From Methanobacterium sp. (GTDB lineage: Archaea > Methanobacteriota > Methanobacteria > Methanobacteriales > Methanobacteriaceae): DNA of 64,000 nt. The DNA lies in assembly GCF_016217785.1 (NCBI RefSeq), contig NZ_JACRGA010000011.1:62001-126000 (forward strand), given 5' to 3'. Under the pieces are notes generated by a model, which searched no databases, was not told where the DNA came from, and was given only the letters and a program-made list of their open reading frames with translations. Shown here one piece after another: positions 19,321 through 28,737 of this stretch (within the stretch, counting starts at the first letter, position 1; every line of letters begins with the position of its first letter). Both the position numbers and the translations under genes were made by a program.

Positions 19321-20067
19321 TTAATGTTTTTTCAATACTCTATGGGGAATTCCATGACTTATAAGATCAATTGGACATTTATAAACTGCTTCCAGGCCTT
19401 TCTCCGAGTCTTCCACAGGCCCATGGTAGTACAGTCTCTGATTGAGACAGGCAATGCTTTCAACCTGGGTGGAAACAGCACCTACATCGTGACTTATCAA
19501 TACAATAGCCATCCTTTCCCGAAGTCTGGATAAGAGTTTATAAAATGAATTCTGCATTTCAGGGTCTATGCTGGCCATGGGTTCATCCAATAGTAATAGT
19601 TTAGGGTCTCTTACCAGTGCCCGGGCAATGAAAACCCGTTGCATCTGCCCCCCTGAAAGTCGACTCATCTGACGGTCCTGTAAGTTCAGCATGTCCACCT
19701 CTTCCAGGGCTTTTTTTACCATGTTCCGGTCATCATCAGAATATCCCTTGAAAAAACCATGATATCTTCCGGATAATACTGTGTCAAAGACGTTTATGGG
19801 AAAATCCGGGTCAAATGATACGTGCTGGGGAAGGTAGCCAATGGGGTTGTGGGGATTTCCGGGTTTGTTTCCAAATACCATCACCCAACCCTGGTCTGCT
19901 TTCAAAAGTCCCAGTATGACCTTGAGAAGGGTGCTTTTACCCCCACCATTGGGGCCGATTATGGCTAAAAAATCATTCATGCCAATCTTGAGGTTAATAC
20001 TTGTGAGAACTGGCTGATTATTAAACGTTACAGATACATTCTCCATTTCAACAGCATTATGAACCAT
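19321..20067 (-). CDS. znuC: Metal ABC transporter ATP-binding protein (ZnuC family)
   Basis: A 248-residue ABC ATPase. Walker A is GPNGGGKST, the signature is LSGGQMQRV, Walker B is LLLLDEPM followed by ASIDPEMQ, and the switch His is in LISHDVGAV. It couples ATP hydrolysis to metal import through the permease gene 82 bases downstream. Length and gene order match Znu/Tro/Mnt-type transporters. Confidence 0.93.
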   Translation of the reverse strand: MVHNAVEMENVSVTFNNQPVLTSINLKIGMNDFLAIIGPNGGGKSTLLKVILGLLKADQGWVMVFGNKPGNPHNPIGYLPQHVSFDPDFPINVFDTVLSGRYHGFFKGYSDDDRNMVKKALEEVDMLNLQDRQMSRLSGGQMQRVFIARALVRDPKLLLLDEPMASIDPEMQNSFYKLLSRLRERMAIVLISHDVGAVSTQVESIACLNQRLYYHGPVEDSEKGLEAVYKCPIDLISHGIPHRVLKKH

Positions 20068-20232
20068 GTTATCAGCATACTCCGTTTATTCAGTATAAAT
20101 TAGTATCAACCATCTCATTTCAAACCATTTCATTTCAAACCATTCAGTTTTCAGCCCATTCTACAAAACTTAGCATCAGCATAACTCCTCATAATATTAA
20201 CTCCTTAATATTATACTCTCCATAATATTACT

Positions 20233-21117
20233 TTAAGTACCTGCAAATGCTCCTACAACCTTTTTCATGTTTTCCAAGTAGTTCTGGCTGAGTGGATCCA
20301 CCACCACCACTTTACCATCAATTTCACTGGCAATTACTTGGGCATTGCTGGTAGAAAACTCAGGAGAGACAAATATGACCTTAATATTTTCATTACGGGC
20401 AGTGTCCACCAGACTGGCTATGTTCTGTGGTGTGGGTTCTTTCCCTGCTTGTTCTATGGATATCTGCTGAAGATTATAATCCCGGCATAAATAGGCCCAG
20501 GCAGGATGATAAACCATTATTTTTGTATTGTTCTTTCCAGATAAGGTTTGGGTGATGTTTTTATCAAGTTCATCCAGTTCTTTTAGATATTCATCCCTGT
20601 TTTTGGTGTAATAATCCTTATTTTCAGGATCAGCCTGTACCAGGCTCTGGTAAATGTTTTCCACCATGACTTTCGCATTTCGGGGTGAAACCCACACATG
20701 GGGATCACTACCTTCCTCGCCTTCTGCAGTGTTGGGAACCAGCTGGATTCCTGCAGAAGTATTAACCAGTTTCATTTGACTGTTCATACTGGTCAGCTTG
20801 TCCATCCAGGTGAGTTCAAATTCAATACCTGAACCTACCTGGAAGTAGAACTGGGCGTTCTGAACCTGTTTCATCTGGTTGGGAAGGGGCTCGTAGGTAT
20901 GTGGATCTGCACCAGGAGGTACCATCACCGTTACATTCACCCTGTCTCCACCTACACGTTTTAGAAACTCTTCCTGAGGCCCCACCGTTACCACAACACC
21001 TATTTTCCCATCAGAAGATCCAGTGGAGTTTCCAGTGGAAGTGTAGAAGTAGGTAACTGTAATTAAAATTAGAATTAGTATTGATATAGATGTAATGAGA
21101 ATTTTTTTTCTTTCCAT
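20233..21117 (-). CDS. znuA: Metal-binding periplasmic-type protein (ZnuA/TroA family, cluster A-I)
   Basis: A 294-residue solute-binding protein with an N-terminal membrane anchor (ILITSISILILILITVTYF) that tethers it outside the cell. Likely metal ligands are His73 (GADPHTYEP), His140 (GSDPHVWVSP), His204 (MVYHPAWAYL) and Asp274 (VVVDPL), the three-His-plus-carboxylate site of zinc and manganese binders. A short acidic loop (EGEEGSD) stands where Zn-specific ZnuA proteins have a long His-rich loop, so Zn is not certain. The divergent NikR gene suggests that nickel controls, or is the cargo of, the system. The ATG at 21117 is chosen over a TTG one codon upstream. Confidence 0.9.
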   Translation of the reverse strand: MERKKILITSISILILILITVTYFYTSTGNSTGSSDGKIGVVVTVGPQEEFLKRVGGDRVNVTVMVPPGADPHTYEPLPNQMKQVQNAQFYFQVGSGIEFELTWMDKLTSMNSQMKLVNTSAGIQLVPNTAEGEEGSDPHVWVSPRNAKVMVENIYQSLVQADPENKDYYTKNRDEYLKELDELDKNITQTLSGKNNTKIMVYHPAWAYLCRDYNLQQISIEQAGKEPTPQNIASLVDTARNENIKVIFVSPEFSTSNAQVIASEIDGKVVVVDPLSQNYLENMKKVVGAFAGT

Positions 21118-21159
21118 CAAGTGGCACCGGAATGGGTTTTTATATAAATTATAATATGC

Positions 21160-21226
<67 letters not shown>

Positions 21227-21232
21227 AGGGCC

Positions 21233-21625
21233 ATGGCCATAATCAGCGTGTCCCTCAGTGAAAAACTTCTCCAGGAAATCGACGCCCTCAAGGATGAAGT
21301 TGGATTTTCTGGTCGTTCAGAGGTGTTTAGAGCCAGTACTCGTCTTTTAATTGCAGATAATGAGGAAAAAAATAAGTTAGAGGGTTATATCAATTCCATA
21401 CTGATTTTAATCCATCCTAAAAAATCAGAGGATAAAGTCACCCAGATCAAGCACAATTTTGAGGATATCATCAACACCCAGATACACAGCCACTTGCATG
21501 GAAATCAGTGCCTGGAACTATTTATTCTGGAAGGCGATGCCGGGAGGATGAGAGAACTTTCCCGTCTTTTAAACCGCAACATCAAGTTTTTATATTCCAA
21601 GCTGGTTCCACTGCCCCAGGAATAA
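21233..21625 (+). CDS. nikR: Nickel-responsive regulator, NikR family
   Basis: A 130-residue protein with an N-terminal ribbon-helix-helix DNA-binding domain (IISVSLSEKLLQEIDAL, SGRSEVFRASTRLLI) and a C-terminal ACT-like metal domain. Aligned with E. coli NikR, all four nickel ligands are present with correct spacing: His74 (equivalent to His76), His85 and His87 in IHSHLHGNQC, and Cys93. In E. coli NikR represses the nickel importer when nickel is sufficient. Here it is divergent from a Znu-type transporter, which it probably regulates. Hydrogenases and coenzyme F430 give methanogens a high nickel demand. Confidence 0.9.
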   Translation: MAIISVSLSEKLLQEIDALKDEVGFSGRSEVFRASTRLLIADNEEKNKLEGYINSILILIHPKKSEDKVTQIKHNFEDIINTQIHSHLHGNQCLELFILEGDAGRMRELSRLLNRNIKFLYSKLVPLPQE

Positions 21626-21734
21626 AAAAGGATAAAGAAATAATTTCTTTAACTAAATTTCTACTTTTAACCCGGTTTTCACTTTCAGTCTTTTTATAAA
21701 GAGCTATTATATTAACAGATTTAAATGAATCCCA

Positions 21735-23843
21735 TCATTTCAAAAGATTAATTAACTCTTCGGGGGTGTTAACAGGGGCATGGCAGGTTCCATTACCACA
21801 AACATATGCTGTGGCTTTATTGTTAATCATGGGTTTAGATTCAGAAGATCCAATAATCTGATTTATCAGTACATCATCACTGGATCTGAGTATTAACATG
21901 CAATTTGGTAGATATTCTTTTTGCAGGATATCTATCATGACTTTAGTATCTGCACTGTCTCTTTCCCCAGTGATTGATATTTCAAAGGAAGGACCCATCT
22001 TCAGAATAATTGCCGAAAGGAACATTGTAAATGCAGATGGTGATTGCCCTATAATGGGAGAGAAATATCTTTCCAGTCCATTGGAAATCTCTCTGATCTG
22101 AATATCCTCAGTTATCATGTATAATTTCTCCAGGTTCATCATCATCACTGAATTCCCAGATGGTAATGCCGTGTCATATGCCTCTTTTTGCCTTACCAGG
22201 ATTTCCTGAGCATAATCAGGGGTGAAATAGAACCCTCCATTATCAGGGTCCCAGAAATGTTCCAGCAGGGTTTGGTTGAGTTTAAGGGCAGTTTTAAGAT
22301 ATTCTGAATGGAAAGTGGCCTGGTAGAGTTCCAGCAATCCCCAGATGAGGTAGGCATAGTCATCAAGATTACCCTCCACTGCTGCCTCCCCGTCACGCCA
22401 GCGGTGACGTAGCCGTCCTTGGTGATGGAGTCTGGTCATTATGAAGTTCACAGCTTCAGCTGCTGCCAGTAAATAATCTTCCCTACCAAATACTCTGCCT
22501 GCTAAAGATAATGCCACAATGACCAGTCCGTTCCAGTCAGTGAGGAGTTTGTCATCTTTATGAGGATGTACTCGCCCTTCACGGGCCTGGAAGAGTGTTT
22601 CCCTTGCACTCTCTGTTTTCCACCATAATTGCTCAGGGGACATTTCCAGTTTTATGGATAGCTCGTCCCAGGTTTGGCTTTTGTGAAGTATGTTTTTACC
22701 AGTTTTTTTACCTGTAGCTTCGTCTTTGAAGTTTCCGTTCTCTGAAACTGAGTGAATCTCGGAGAAAATTCCCCCTTCCTCTTGACCCAGTAGCTGGATG
22801 ATTTCACTCCATGTCCACAGGTAGAACTTTCCTTCTTCACCTTCACTGTCAGCATCCTCAGCAGAATAAAAACCACCTTCAGGAGATTTCATGTCTCTTA
22901 AAAGGTATTCAAGGACTTCTTCGGCTGTTTCCCTTAATTTGATTTTTCCGGTTGCCTGATAAGCCTCGGTGTAAGCAACAACCAGAAGGGCCTGGTCATA
23001 TAACATCTTTTCAAAGTGGGGGATGATCCACTGCCGGTCCACAGTGTAACGATGGAAACCAAACCCAACATGGTCATATATTCCCCCATTTCTCATGGCT
23101 TCCAGTGTTTTCTCTACCATGGTTAAGGATTCATCTTCATCTGCGTGTTTCCAATGCCGGAGAAGGAAAAGTAGATGGTGGGGTGTGGGGAACTTCTGGT
23201 AAGTTCCAAAACCAGCGTATTCCTTGTCAAAGTTTTCAAGTAGTGCATGGTAGGTCTGTTTTATTATTTCTTCATCGAGTTCTTTCCCTGATTTTCCCTG
23301 TGATCCCTGGGATATTTGTTGGAGTGATAGGGTAAGGTCTTCGGCTGATTTAAGGAGATCTTCCCTCTTGTTTTCCCAGAGATCGTGAACATTTAAGATA
23401 AGGTCCCTGAGGCCAGTTCCCCTGGGGCCGGTGTCCTTGGGGAAGTATGTTCCTGCAAAGAATGGTTTAAGATCCGGGGTCATGATAATGGTGAGGGGCC
23501 AGCCCCCGCTGCCGGTGATCATCTGGCACACCGTCATGTAGATGCTATCAATGTCTGGTCTTTCCTCCCGGTCTACCTTAACTGGTATGAAGACCTGGTT
23601 CATTAGGTCACCAATTTCAGGGTCCTGGAAAGACTCCCGGGCCATAACATGGCACCAGTGACATGTTGAGTACCCAATTGATAGGAATATTGGCTTGTTC
23701 TCATCTTTGGCCTTTTTAAATGCTTCATCACCCCAGGGGTACCAATCTACAGGGTTGTCTGCATGCTGGAGCAAGTAGGGGCTTTTCTCATTTTTAAGAT
23801 GGTTAGGGCTATTTCCAGATTCTGGGGAGGAGTTTTTTGACAT
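21735..23843 (-). CDS. DUF255/YyaL-type thioredoxin-fold protein
   Basis: About 702 residues. The N-terminal thioredoxin-like domain (residues 15-180) has YSTCHWCHVMARESF with a CxxC redox pair in family context, plus PVKVDREERPDIDSIYM. It is followed by a long alpha/alpha-barrel similar to glycoside-hydrolase or epimerase toroids (YDHVGFGFHRYTVD, WNGLVIVALSLAGR, LPSGNSVMMMNLEKLY). This is the conserved SSP411/YyaL architecture, whose activity is not established. The C-terminus GNGTCHAPVNTPEEL is also conserved. A TTG lies four codons upstream of the ATG chosen. Confidence 0.88.
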   Translation of the reverse strand: MSKNSSPESGNSPNHLKNEKSPYLLQHADNPVDWYPWGDEAFKKAKDENKPIFLSIGYSTCHWCHVMARESFQDPEIGDLMNQVFIPVKVDREERPDIDSIYMTVCQMITGSGGWPLTIIMTPDLKPFFAGTYFPKDTGPRGTGLRDLILNVHDLWENKREDLLKSAEDLTLSLQQISQGSQGKSGKELDEEIIKQTYHALLENFDKEYAGFGTYQKFPTPHHLLFLLRHWKHADEDESLTMVEKTLEAMRNGGIYDHVGFGFHRYTVDRQWIIPHFEKMLYDQALLVVAYTEAYQATGKIKLRETAEEVLEYLLRDMKSPEGGFYSAEDADSEGEEGKFYLWTWSEIIQLLGQEEGGIFSEIHSVSENGNFKDEATGKKTGKNILHKSQTWDELSIKLEMSPEQLWWKTESARETLFQAREGRVHPHKDDKLLTDWNGLVIVALSLAGRVFGREDYLLAAAEAVNFIMTRLHHQGRLRHRWRDGEAAVEGNLDDYAYLIWGLLELYQATFHSEYLKTALKLNQTLLEHFWDPDNGGFYFTPDYAQEILVRQKEAYDTALPSGNSVMMMNLEKLYMITEDIQIREISNGLERYFSPIIGQSPSAFTMFLSAIILKMGPSFEISITGERDSADTKVMIDILQKEYLPNCMLILRSSDDVLINQIIGSSESKPMINNKATAYVCGNGTCHAPVNTPEELINLLK

Positions 23844-23936
23844 ATTAACCGCCAATTATATTAATTTTTTTAATTTCAGTCACATTACATAAGTCAAATT
23901 ACTATATTTTAAATCACAATTAATTTACTATTGATT

Positions 23937-24125
23937 TTACTGTTCACGATCGCAGAGCAGGATGTCTCCCACCCCTACATTCTCGGATTCTACTTCCCGT
24001 ATTATGATCACCATGGCTTGAACTGGAAGGTTCAGCACTTGACTGGCAGTTTTGGCAAATGAACTTACTAACTCCCTTTTTTGCTCCGTGTTCATTGGTG
24101 GAGCATCTATGGTTATAACAGGCAT
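23937..24125 (-). CDS. 4-oxalocrotonate tautomerase-like protein
   Basis: A 62-residue tautomerase-superfamily protein starting MPVITIDAPPM. After removal of Met the catalytic base would be Pro1. The core beta-alpha-beta pattern (EQKRELVSSFAKTASQVLNL, MVIIIREV) is typical of small hexameric members. The substrate cannot be inferred; stand-alone members are frequent in archaea. GGAGGTGAA precedes the ATG. It lies 93 bases upstream of the DUF255 gene in the same direction. Confidence 0.85.
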   Translation of the reverse strand: MPVITIDAPPMNTEQKRELVSSFAKTASQVLNLPVQAMVIIIREVESENVGVGDILLCDREQ

Positions 24126-24465
24126 AAAATATTCACCTCCATTTGGTGATTATAGATTATACTTTTTGAAAGTCATAAAATTTATGGAACTAACAGTGGA
24201 ATATGAACTAACTAGAAACAAATTTATTCATCTCCCCATTGTATGATGAAGTTTTTCCACAGATTTTTATGACCACCTATTTTATGATAATTAGTTTCAC
24301 TATTTTTCATTCACTATTTTTCAGGGTATTCATCACTCAAAATAAAGATCCCACTCAAAATAAGATCCCATTATGCCCATCAGTTATTTGACTATGATTA
24401 GTCACCTGATTTGACACCGTAATGGCTATAACCATTTGATCAATTATGAATTTTTGAGAAATCCA

Positions 24466-24577
24466 CCAATCTCATCCTTTTGGTATACCTCTAACAGTGA
24501 AGATTGGGTCATTAATAATATTTCCAGACAGTGCCCAGGAGTGCCTGTTGAAACTGTTAAATCTGGATGTATTTTTT
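24466..24577 (+). other. Possible structured RNA or terminator region
   Basis: Inside the 650-base gap 24126-24778. CCAATCT (24466-24472) pairs with AGATTGG (24501-24507), and TCCAGA (24533-24538) pairs with TCTGGA (24562-24567), enclosing CAG/CTG. Six T follow (24572-24577). Short direct repeats (TTTCACTATTTTTCA and CACTCAAAATAA) lie upstream at about 24295-24365. No gene is visible in the gap. Confidence 0.3.
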
Positions 24578-24778
24578 GACTTGAACCTTGAATCAATATA
24601 ATTTTGTAGTATTAATATAACAGACACATATCATTAATATTAACTCATGAAAAATTAAATTGTAAATAGGAATATAATTCATATAGATCCTATACATCCA
24701 CATTGATTGCAATCCATTTAATGAAATTAATCTTAATGTCAATTCCATTATGATCCCCCGGAGGATTAGGAGACTTCT

Positions 24779-25273
24779 ATGAAAGATAAATCATCCCTTG
24801 AAAAAGAAATCCCAGAAATTAGAGAACCGGAAGGAGTATCATCTGAAAAAGTGAATTCAAATGATAATCTTGAGGGGAAAAAATTATTTTCGGATGATAA
24901 AATTCGAATCAGAGAACTGGAGAAGGATTTATCCCAGAAAGAATCTGAAATAATCTTCTTTAAAGAGAAAATAACCAACAATCAGGAGATCATTTTGGAT
25001 GTGATTGAAGAAAAGAAGCTGCTTAAAGAGCAGATAAAAGATTTCCAACTCAAAGAACTGGATTTAAAGCTCAATAATTACATGGAACTCCAGCGTAATC
25101 ATCATAAAGTTGAACACCGATTATTTGTAACTAAAAATCATCTGGAAGATGCACATTTGGAACTTGAGTTCAGGGAAAAAATCATAGCAGAGCTTGAAAA
25201 CCGCGGCTTAAGAGATTATATCTTAGGAAGATTCCCAAATAGTTACCAGGAATATAAAAAGCGAGATCGATGA
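24779..25273 (+). CDS. Coiled-coil protein, unknown function
   Basis: A 164-residue, highly charged protein that is almost entirely helical. Heptad-rich stretches run from about residue 40 to 145 (IRELEKDLSQKESEIIFFKE, EEKKLLKEQIKDFQLKELDL), after an acidic disordered N-terminus, and it ends RFPNSYQEYKKRDR. No catalytic motif is seen. The ribosome binding site GGAGGATTAGGAG precedes the ATG. Its long leader and position upstream of the PAS-domain protein could indicate a signalling scaffold, but that is only a guess. Confidence 0.65.
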   Translation: MKDKSSLEKEIPEIREPEGVSSEKVNSNDNLEGKKLFSDDKIRIRELEKDLSQKESEIIFFKEKITNNQEIILDVIEEKKLLKEQIKDFQLKELDLKLNNYMELQRNHHKVEHRLFVTKNHLEDAHLELEFREKIIAELENRGLRDYILGRFPNSYQEYKKRDR

Positions 25274-25553
25274 TTTCAGATCAGAAATAAGTTTTTAAGT
25301 TAGATATCGTTCTTAATCTAGTTATAACCATATGTAAAATTTATAACCATATGTAAAATCTATTTTTCTTTCTTATTCTTCATGATGATTTGCGGATAAA
25401 AACATTTGCAAAAAATAAAAAATGTTAAACTAGTACAAAATATCAGAACATATATAGCCTAAATCATCTAAATAGGGGTGATTCAAGATTTTTGTGATAT
25501 GAATATACAAAAAAAATATAAACATGTTTTTTCACGATAAAGTATTATATTAG

Positions 25554-25618
25554 CTTCGTTAAACAGAACTATAACGAAGTACACTAATTATGTATAGCAT
25601 TAATCTGGAATTAGTGCT
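25554..25618 (+). other. Two adjacent hairpins upstream of the PAS protein
   Basis: CTTCGTTA (25554-25561) is perfectly complementary to TAACGAAG (25572-25579). Next to it AGCATTAAT (25596-25604) pairs with ATTAGTGCT (25610-25618) through nine pairs including one G-U, around a five-base loop. The rest of the gap 25274-25834 is AT-rich with no gene. A long 5' leader or a small RNA is possible. Confidence 0.35.
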
Positions 25619-25834
25619 GAATTTTGAAATAAAATTTTAAATATCATAGTGGGCACGTAATCTCTGAAAATGTGACGTTACTTACAAATGACACCCATGA
25701 TATTACCCATAATAATATTAATTACTTAAAAATTATCATAATATTCAAGCTAGTTTTCATTATTATAATTTTCCATTTAATCCTCATTAGCAATTAATAA
25801 CTTATAGTATGACCAAGTGGAACTGGTAATTACC

Positions 25835-28192
25835 ATGTCCGGAACAACAATAATTCTCGCCATGGATGATGATTCTGAAGCCATTAGAATTAACCAGATA
25901 CTTTCCTCAAGTAATTACCACCCACTCACTGTGCTAAATTGGAAAAATTCCCAGTGGGAGAAAATCAACTGGGAAAAAAAGAACCAGTTGTTAATTTCAG
26001 ATAACAGTACTCCAGATCTGGTTGATTCCACGACACTTGATTTAAATTCAGTTGATTTAATCCTAATAGACGATGAATTAAAGGATAACACATATTTTAA
26101 ACCTATTTTAAAAGAATTAAATAATTCTAACAGTGCAAAATCTATTCCTGTAATTTTAATTACCTCTAATTCTGATTGCAATGACACCGAAGGTATCGAT
26201 CTAAAAGAAAATGAGATCTACCTATCACGACCATTCCACAACCGTGAACTTCTATTAACCTTTGAAATAGCTTTTTACAAGAAGAACATGGGAATAGCAC
26301 TAAAAAAAAGCGAAGACAAATACCGTAGTCTAATTGAAAATGCAGATGACCCCATCGCCATGATCAACTACCATGGAGAATTCCTCCTGGTGAATAAAAG
26401 TGCTGCCCTTTTCTTTGGATGCGAGGAGGAACAATTCCGAGGAAAAACCATGTGGGAAATTTTTCCCAAAAAACATGCCGATTCCCAGATGAAAAACATA
26501 AGAACAGTAATTGAAACGGGTAAAAGCCATATTTTTGAAAGTGTAACCCTCATCAGAGGCGAAGAATATTATTTCAGTACCAATATTCAGCCCATGCCTG
26601 TAAAAAGTGGAGAACCCGGAGCTGTGCAGCTTATTGCTCGGGATATTACCCCCTTGAAAAAGGTGCAAAATGCTCTTGAAAAAAGTGAAGAAAAATTCAG
26701 GGAAGTGTTCAACAATGCCAATGATGGAATATCCCTCCATTATGTTGATAACGGGTTACCGGGTAAATTTTGTGAAGTAAACGATGTAGTCTGCCAGAGA
26801 TTGGGTTACACCCGGGAAGAACTTCTTCTCATGAGCCCTAAGGAGATCATTAACCAGGAAACCAAGGAAAAAATGCCAGAAGTTATGGAAAAATTAAATT
26901 TCGATGGTAGAGCCACCTTCGAGGCCGTGCAAATTACTAAAAATGGGAAATTGATTACAACCGAGATCAGTAATCATCTTTTCAATTTGCAGGGAAAAGA
27001 AATGATCATGTCCATAACCAGGGATATTTCCGAACGTAAAAAATCTGAAAACCAGTTATTACGTATACTGGCAGGAATAGAGGGCACCGAAGATTCCATT
27101 GGAATAGCAATGCCCGATGGATCCCATTTCTATCAAAATCAATCCTTCAATAAACTATTCGATTATTCGATAGAGGAACTCAACACCCCCATGGGACCTG
27201 TGAAACTGTTTAAAGATAAAGAACTGGGAAGATACATATTCCAAACTATAATGAATGGCAATAGCTGGGATGGGGAACTGGAAATGACAGATAAATCAGC
27301 GAGAATTTTCCCAGCATATATACAGGCCAATGCCATTAAAAACAAAAATAATAGAGTTATAGGTTTAATATATGTCTTAAATGACATCACTGAAAGGAAA
27401 AGGGTGGAATATGCTTTAAAAACAAGCGAAGAAAAGTTCCGGAACCTGGCTCAAACCGCAGTGGATGCCATCATCATCATTGATAGTGAAGAGAAAATTG
27501 TGTTCTCCAACAGCAGCCTGGAAAGAATTTTCGATTACAGGGAAGAAGAAATACTGGGAGAGTACCTGGACACACTCATCCCACAACGACATATGGAAGA
27601 TTTCCAGGTCAAATTAGACTTTTTCCATCAACATGATCGGGAAATGGGAAATGTTTTTGAGTCATTTGGCCTCAGAAAAGACGGAAGTGAGTTCCCACTG
27701 GAAATGTCCCTTAACACCTGGAAAGCAGAAGGAGATGTGTACACCACATTCATCATTCGGGATATAACCCAGAGGAAATTAAATGAATTTAAAATGAAAA
27801 TGAGGGGGGATATATTCCAGTTAATGTCCCAAAACATTGAAGAGGTTTTCTGGATCATCGACCCCCTCACTGGACAGATAATTTACATGAGCCCCTCCTA
27901 CCAGAAGATATGGGGTCAAACCATAGAAACTCTTTACCAGAGCCCCCGTTCATGGATTGAATCCATTCACTCGGATGATAAAGATAAATTCATCTCTTAT
28001 ATCTTTGGAAAAAACGGTAGAACAATCCAGCACAGGGAAAAAGTTGAATGCAGGGTGCTACGTCCTGATGGAGAAGTGAGGTGGATAAAAGTCAGGGCAT
28101 TCCCAGTGATCAATCAAAACAAGGAAATCTACCGCAGGATTGGTATAGCCACTGATATTTCAAATATCAAAGATATCGAAAAAGCCAGGTAA
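25835..28192 (+). CDS. Receiver-like and multi-PAS sensor protein without kinase domain
   Basis: About 785 residues. Residues 1-145 resemble a response-regulator receiver (acidic DDD at 11-13, LILIDD with Asp79/80), but the conserved Lys is replaced by Arg (LSRPFHNREL, Arg132), so phosphorylation is doubtful. Five PAS domains follow at roughly 155-260, 280-390, 405-515, 530-635 and 650-775, each ending in a DIT/DIS motif (ARDITPLKK, TRDISERKK, LNDITERKR, IRDITQRKL, ATDISNIKD). No histidine kinase, cyclase or other output domain follows before the stop codon. It probably senses redox state or small ligands and signals through protein contacts. The start is uncertain: the ATG at 25835 is chosen over a GTG at 25817. 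Confidence 0.85.
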   Translation: MSGTTIILAMDDDSEAIRINQILSSSNYHPLTVLNWKNSQWEKINWEKKNQLLISDNSTPDLVDSTTLDLNSVDLILIDDELKDNTYFKPILKELNNSNSAKSIPVILITSNSDCNDTEGIDLKENEIYLSRPFHNRELLLTFEIAFYKKNMGIALKKSEDKYRSLIENADDPIAMINYHGEFLLVNKSAALFFGCEEEQFRGKTMWEIFPKKHADSQMKNIRTVIETGKSHIFESVTLIRGEEYYFSTNIQPMPVKSGEPGAVQLIARDITPLKKVQNALEKSEEKFREVFNNANDGISLHYVDNGLPGKFCEVNDVVCQRLGYTREELLLMSPKEIINQETKEKMPEVMEKLNFDGRATFEAVQITKNGKLITTEISNHLFNLQGKEMIMSITRDISERKKSENQLLRILAGIEGTEDSIGIAMPDGSHFYQNQSFNKLFDYSIEELNTPMGPVKLFKDKELGRYIFQTIMNGNSWDGELEMTDKSARIFPAYIQANAIKNKNNRVIGLIYVLNDITERKRVEYALKTSEEKFRNLAQTAVDAIIIIDSEEKIVFSNSSLERIFDYREEEILGEYLDTLIPQRHMEDFQVKLDFFHQHDREMGNVFESFGLRKDGSEFPLEMSLNTWKAEGDVYTTFIIRDITQRKLNEFKMKMRGDIFQLMSQNIEEVFWIIDPLTGQIIYMSPSYQKIWGQTIETLYQSPRSWIESIHSDDKDKFISYIFGKNGRTIQHREKVECRVLRPDGEVRWIKVRAFPVINQNKEIYRRIGIATDISNIKDIEKAR

Positions 28193-28504
28193 AAAGATAA
28201 TAAGTTGGTTAAGGAGCTAAAATAGATATTCACCACGATCTATGATGTATTATTTATATTGGTGGTGTTAATCTATTTGGATAATACCTATTTTATAAAC
28301 ATCCATCTTTTTTGTGATACATTTCACGTTTTATGCTTTAAAATTATAATTGTTTGTGACAAGAATGTATAATTGAGGCAATAATCCAGCAGGGTAATGA
28401 ACAACATTACCATGAAATGTGAATATTGACCAAATAATATTTATTAACAGTAATACCCAAATAACTGGATATTGCCTTATCCACCGCCTTAACGGACCCC
28501 TGTT

Positions 28505-28543
28505 CTGATAAAAGGAGAAACCCGCCGCCTCTCTCTTTATCAG
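28505..28543. other. Strong hairpin in a GC-rich patch
   Basis: CTGATAAA (28505-28512) pairs with TTTATCAG (28536-28543), extended inward by GGAGA/TCTCT-type pairing around a CCCGCCGCC-containing loop. The surrounding patch 28455-28550 is clearly richer in G+C than the rest of the 545-base gap 28193-28737. A 63-codon open frame on the minus strand (28407-28598) covers it but is not convincing as a gene. Confidence 0.4.
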
Positions 28544-28737
28544 GACATCTTTTTCTATTTATTAGTGATATTGAAACAGTGTTTTTCCCATAATTCATAT
28601 ATATTCCATTGAACTTAATTGAATATCTTGTTTATTTGATATAAGTAGATGAATAAACTATATTTAAATACCAATTTAATTTTGAATAATTTTATACTGA
28701 ACAAGATTAATTACTGAATAAGATTAATATTTAGAAT

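Noticed and set aside
28407..28598. 63-codon minus-strand frame in the gap before the zinc-ribbon gene
   Set aside because: No ribosome binding site, no recognised family, and its G+C-rich middle is explained by the hairpin. Kept only as part of a finding.
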